Assembly: GCA_900404475.1 (NCBI GenBank)
Contig: OUQQ01000189.1
Coordinates: forward strand, 31,760 to 45,283
Length of the DNA: 13,524 nt
Origin: Spongospora subterranea
Taxonomy: Eukaryota > Endomyxa > Phytomyxea > Plasmodiophorida > Plasmodiophoridae
Reading direction: 5' to 3'
Below the pieces are notes generated by a model, which saw only the letters and a list, made by a program, of their open reading frames with translations, was not told the origin of the DNA and ran no database searches. Position 1 is the first letter of the stretch, and every line of letters begins with the position of its first letter. The position numbers and the translations under genes were made by a program. Below are positions 11,681-13,524 of the stretch, piece by piece.

Positions 11681-12494
11681 TGAAACAATCGCCACCTGAA
11701 CACTAGAAGATAGTGATCAAGGGCGCTTCAATCGTTCTGATCCCTCAGGTAGCCCAGCTTTGAAAGCCTTCACAGTAAACAGGTTGCGCCTTTCAGATGA
11801 CGTTCACTCGTTCAGTATCTGATCAATAATAAAATGATTCCAACTCCGTGACTGCGCCTCTCATCGTCGGCAGTTATTCGGAGGAATGAATCGGCCGAGT
11901 TCTTTCCCAACGTCATGTTCTTGTGGTCTGGAACCGATATTCGGCGCTGTGTTGCCGCCACATGTTTATGAAGTAGTATCACTATCAAGAACATATCTCT
12001 GTAGTGCTGTTTTATCTGTCGTTGTTATCACGCGCGGCTTAGAATGGAATCGTTGCAGTTTCCTATCTCTGTTTGTATCGAATGATCGGCATTTTCATGA
12101 TAATAATATTACTTGAGCCTCTTTTGTACTGCTATAATTCGATCATATCCAATACTTTTGAAGCCTTGCTTGGAATATTAAGATTCAATAATTATACACC
12201 ACTAATTCTGTATCAACAAAACCTCGTGTCGATCGTCACCCAAAACGTCATCTAATCACCTTGACAAGGTGAGTTTTGCTGTTCACATACAACAACCGGC
12301 TTATGATGTGCTTCTGGAACTGCTTCAATCTATCACGAATTCGATGAATATTGTGAAGGCGGATTATTAGCGCCATAATTTATAGTAAGAGGTTTCTTCG
12401 ATTGTTTGAGTCGGGCAGAAATAGAAGGGCAGCGATTTACGAGCTCCGTGAATTCTGCAATAGGTATATACGTGTGAACGTGAGGTGAAAAGTA
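11681..12494. other. 0.8-kb intergenic region, helicase promoter side
   Basis: It lies upstream of the helicase start and downstream of the second zinc-finger gene. No open frame with homology or a consistent exon structure was found. It contains the 17-bp dyad at 12256-12272 and AT-rich stretches near 12070-12240. It should contain the helicase promoter and perhaps a 5' UTR intron, because an acceptor-like TTCAG precedes the helicase ATG by about 16 bases. Confidence 0.4.
12256..12272. promoter_or_regulatory. 17-bp perfect dyad, TCACCTTG-A-CAAGGTGA
   Basis: Eight-base arms around a single central A. Such a tight dyad with almost no loop cannot fold well as RNA and looks more like a site for a dimeric DNA-binding protein. 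It is about 0.6 kb upstream of the helicase ATG. Function is inferred only. Confidence 0.35.
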
Positions 12495-12991
12495 TCAATC
12501 AAAGTCTTTGCTTGTGGCTGGATCCGAGCCATCTGACATTGAGGATGAGGGTGCAGGGAAATGCTTCAGTGATATCTGATGCCTCTTCAATTTGGATGCG
12601 TCTGGGAACCCTTTCCGACACACATGACATATATTCTTTGATTTGCCTAAATGCGTCCTGACATGGCGTTTCAAGCTTGTGGCCTCGTCAAACTTCTTCT
12701 GACATTCGGGGCATGACAGCCTACGACCAGTAGAAAGAGGTTCCTCTGAAAAGACAGCAACATCATTAGTGGAACGGAGCGAGAACTACAATTGGACGCA
12801 CCTGTCGTCCACGTCATTACTTTCATATCGCCAGCGGCCGTTTTGATCACTTTCCATTGCCTAATCCAGGACCTTGCTTTCTTCTTGACGGGAGTTTCAT
12901 ACTTCACGGCCACTTCGGCCCCGTTCATCTTTCGTTTTCCATTGAGGCTTTCGTCGCTGGAGCTCCCTGATATCGCATCGTCCATCGCCAT
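12495..12991 (-). CDS. Small protein with two C2H2 zinc fingers (at least 146 aa)
   Basis: Minus-strand exons are 12991-12802 and 12745-12495, joined across a 56-nt GT-AG intron to 146 codons plus stop. Fingers are C75-x2-C78-x12-H91-x3-H95 and C103-x2-C106-x12-H119-x5-H125. The linker between them (LGKSKNI) is not the classical TGEKP. The N-terminus is Ser/Asp/Glu-rich and then basic (PVKKKARS), a likely nuclear localisation signal. A probable nuclear DNA- or RNA-binding protein of unknown target. The frame stays open upstream through a further well-formed 49-nt intron (13059-13011) into 13060 and beyond, without an ATG before a stop near 13230. So either that exon is 5' UTR or the true start lies further upstream and the protein is longer. 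Confidence 0.75.
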
Positions 12992-13480
12992 CGTTTTTTT
13001 GGTTGAATTGCTGTGACCGGCTCTTGGCTGATTGTGTATGTCTATAGCTAATGCCGCACCTTGTTCCTGCTAGGGTGCTGGTGGACGCGCTACGAATCTT
13101 TTTCAAATCACAGGTTGGCGACTGTTGAGACAACGTCTTGTGTATGAACAGAGTCTCGAGATCAACTGTGCCGAATGGAATCGACCGATACGAGTCGATG
13201 TAATATAGGAGTAATAGCGAACTGATCGATCACTGTGTGGTTGCCTGGTGCGCCCCAGAAGTTCATTAGTCGCCGCCCAGCCATGACAACAGCCGGGGCG
13301 GGGCCCGCCGATGGCCGAAGCGCGTGGCCGATCGTGACCCATCATCGTCCCTAAGCACAGGTATGATTCACCAACATGTAGACGTCGCTTGACCGAGTAA
13401 AAAACACCCATACTGGGGATATGAAAATATTTATTTGGGGAATCATCAGATGAAGAAATTTGGTCTTGCCGGGGATCAAT
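12992..13480. promoter_or_regulatory. 5' region of the second zinc-finger gene, GC-rich around 13250-13340
   Basis: Contains a likely 5' intron of the zinc-finger gene (13059-13011). A CpG- and GC-rich block at about 13250-13340 includes a GGGGCGGGG box near 13295, the kind of element found in promoters. A 102-codon minus-strand open frame covers the block but shows no recognisable domain and no matching splice partner. Confidence 0.4.
13430..13435 (-). terminator. AATAAA polyadenylation-type signal on the minus strand
   Basis: Canonical hexamer 45 bp beyond the possible stop codon at 13481. It may end a minus-strand gene entering from the right edge. Inferred from motif and spacing. Confidence 0.35.
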
Positions 13481-13524
13481 TCATGTGATTTCGTCAGTTG
13501 CCTTGTTTTCAACGGTAATCATAG
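13481..13524 (-). CDS. Possible last codons of a gene cut by the right edge
   Basis: The minus strand is open from the edge for 13 codons (MITVENKATDEIT) to a TGA, and a canonical AATAAA follows 45 bp later. The stretch is too short to identify. The hydrophilic residues and the well-placed polyadenylation signal are the only support, and it could easily be chance. Confidence 0.25.
   Translation of the reverse strand, partial: MITVENKATDEIT

Noticed and set aside
11693..11695. Upstream GTG as start of the helicase (five codons before the ATG)
   Set aside because: Eukaryotic nuclear genes rarely start at GTG, and an ATG in frame follows at 11680.
13103..13411. 102-codon minus-strand frame in the GC-rich block
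   Set aside because: No family motif, and it includes the likely promoter and 5' region of the zinc-finger gene; high GC explains the lack of stops.

Overview
The window is compact eukaryotic, almost certainly metazoan, nuclear DNA. Every convincing gene is split by short GT-AG introns, nearly all 38-66 nt. The standard genetic code holds, genes alternate between strands, and several intergenic gaps are under 200 bp. A BRAT1-like HEAT protein, a DDX3/Vasa-type helicase and C2H2 zinc-finger proteins point to an animal with a small genome. A trichocephalid-type nematode or a tardigrade would fit the intron sizes, but the species cannot be read from the sequence.

Layout, left to right. (1) 1-974, minus: 5' half of a bacterial-type (mitochondrial) prolyl-tRNA synthetase, cut by the left edge. 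(2) 1137-3475, plus: an 8-exon, 632-residue helical-repeat protein that I tentatively assign to BRAT1, diverging from gene 1 across 162 bp. (3) 3592-5367, minus: a 10-exon, 439-residue unrecognised protein with a candidate PP1-docking motif, a duplicated DPLKKWK segment and a C-terminal coiled coil. (4) 5742-6915, plus: a 6-exon SDS22/PPP1R7 leucine-rich-repeat protein, divergent from gene 3. (5) 6951-7566, minus: a 3-exon protein with two C2H2 fingers, ending 35 bp from the end of SDS22. (6) 7567-8685: a 1.1-kb gap with a GC-richer block containing hairpins. (7) 8686-11680, minus: an 8-exon DEAD-box helicase of the DDX3/PL10/Vasa group with an unusual tryptophan-rich N-terminal tail. (8) 11681-12494: about 0.8 kb with no gene found. 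(9) 12495-12991, minus: a small protein with two C2H2 fingers, possibly with more 5' exons. (10) The right edge may hold the last codons of another minus-strand gene.

The exon models were built by hand. Each joins in frame over its full length and uses GT-AG borders throughout, and the family motifs run across the joins. The genes are mostly unrelated housekeeping or regulatory genes rather than an operon. Possible functional links are the two divergent pairs, especially the SDS22 phosphatase subunit beside a protein with an RVxF-like motif. An assembly defect is likely in the helicase gene: two identical 224-bp copies are separated by a single N, adding 75 codons that are probably not real.
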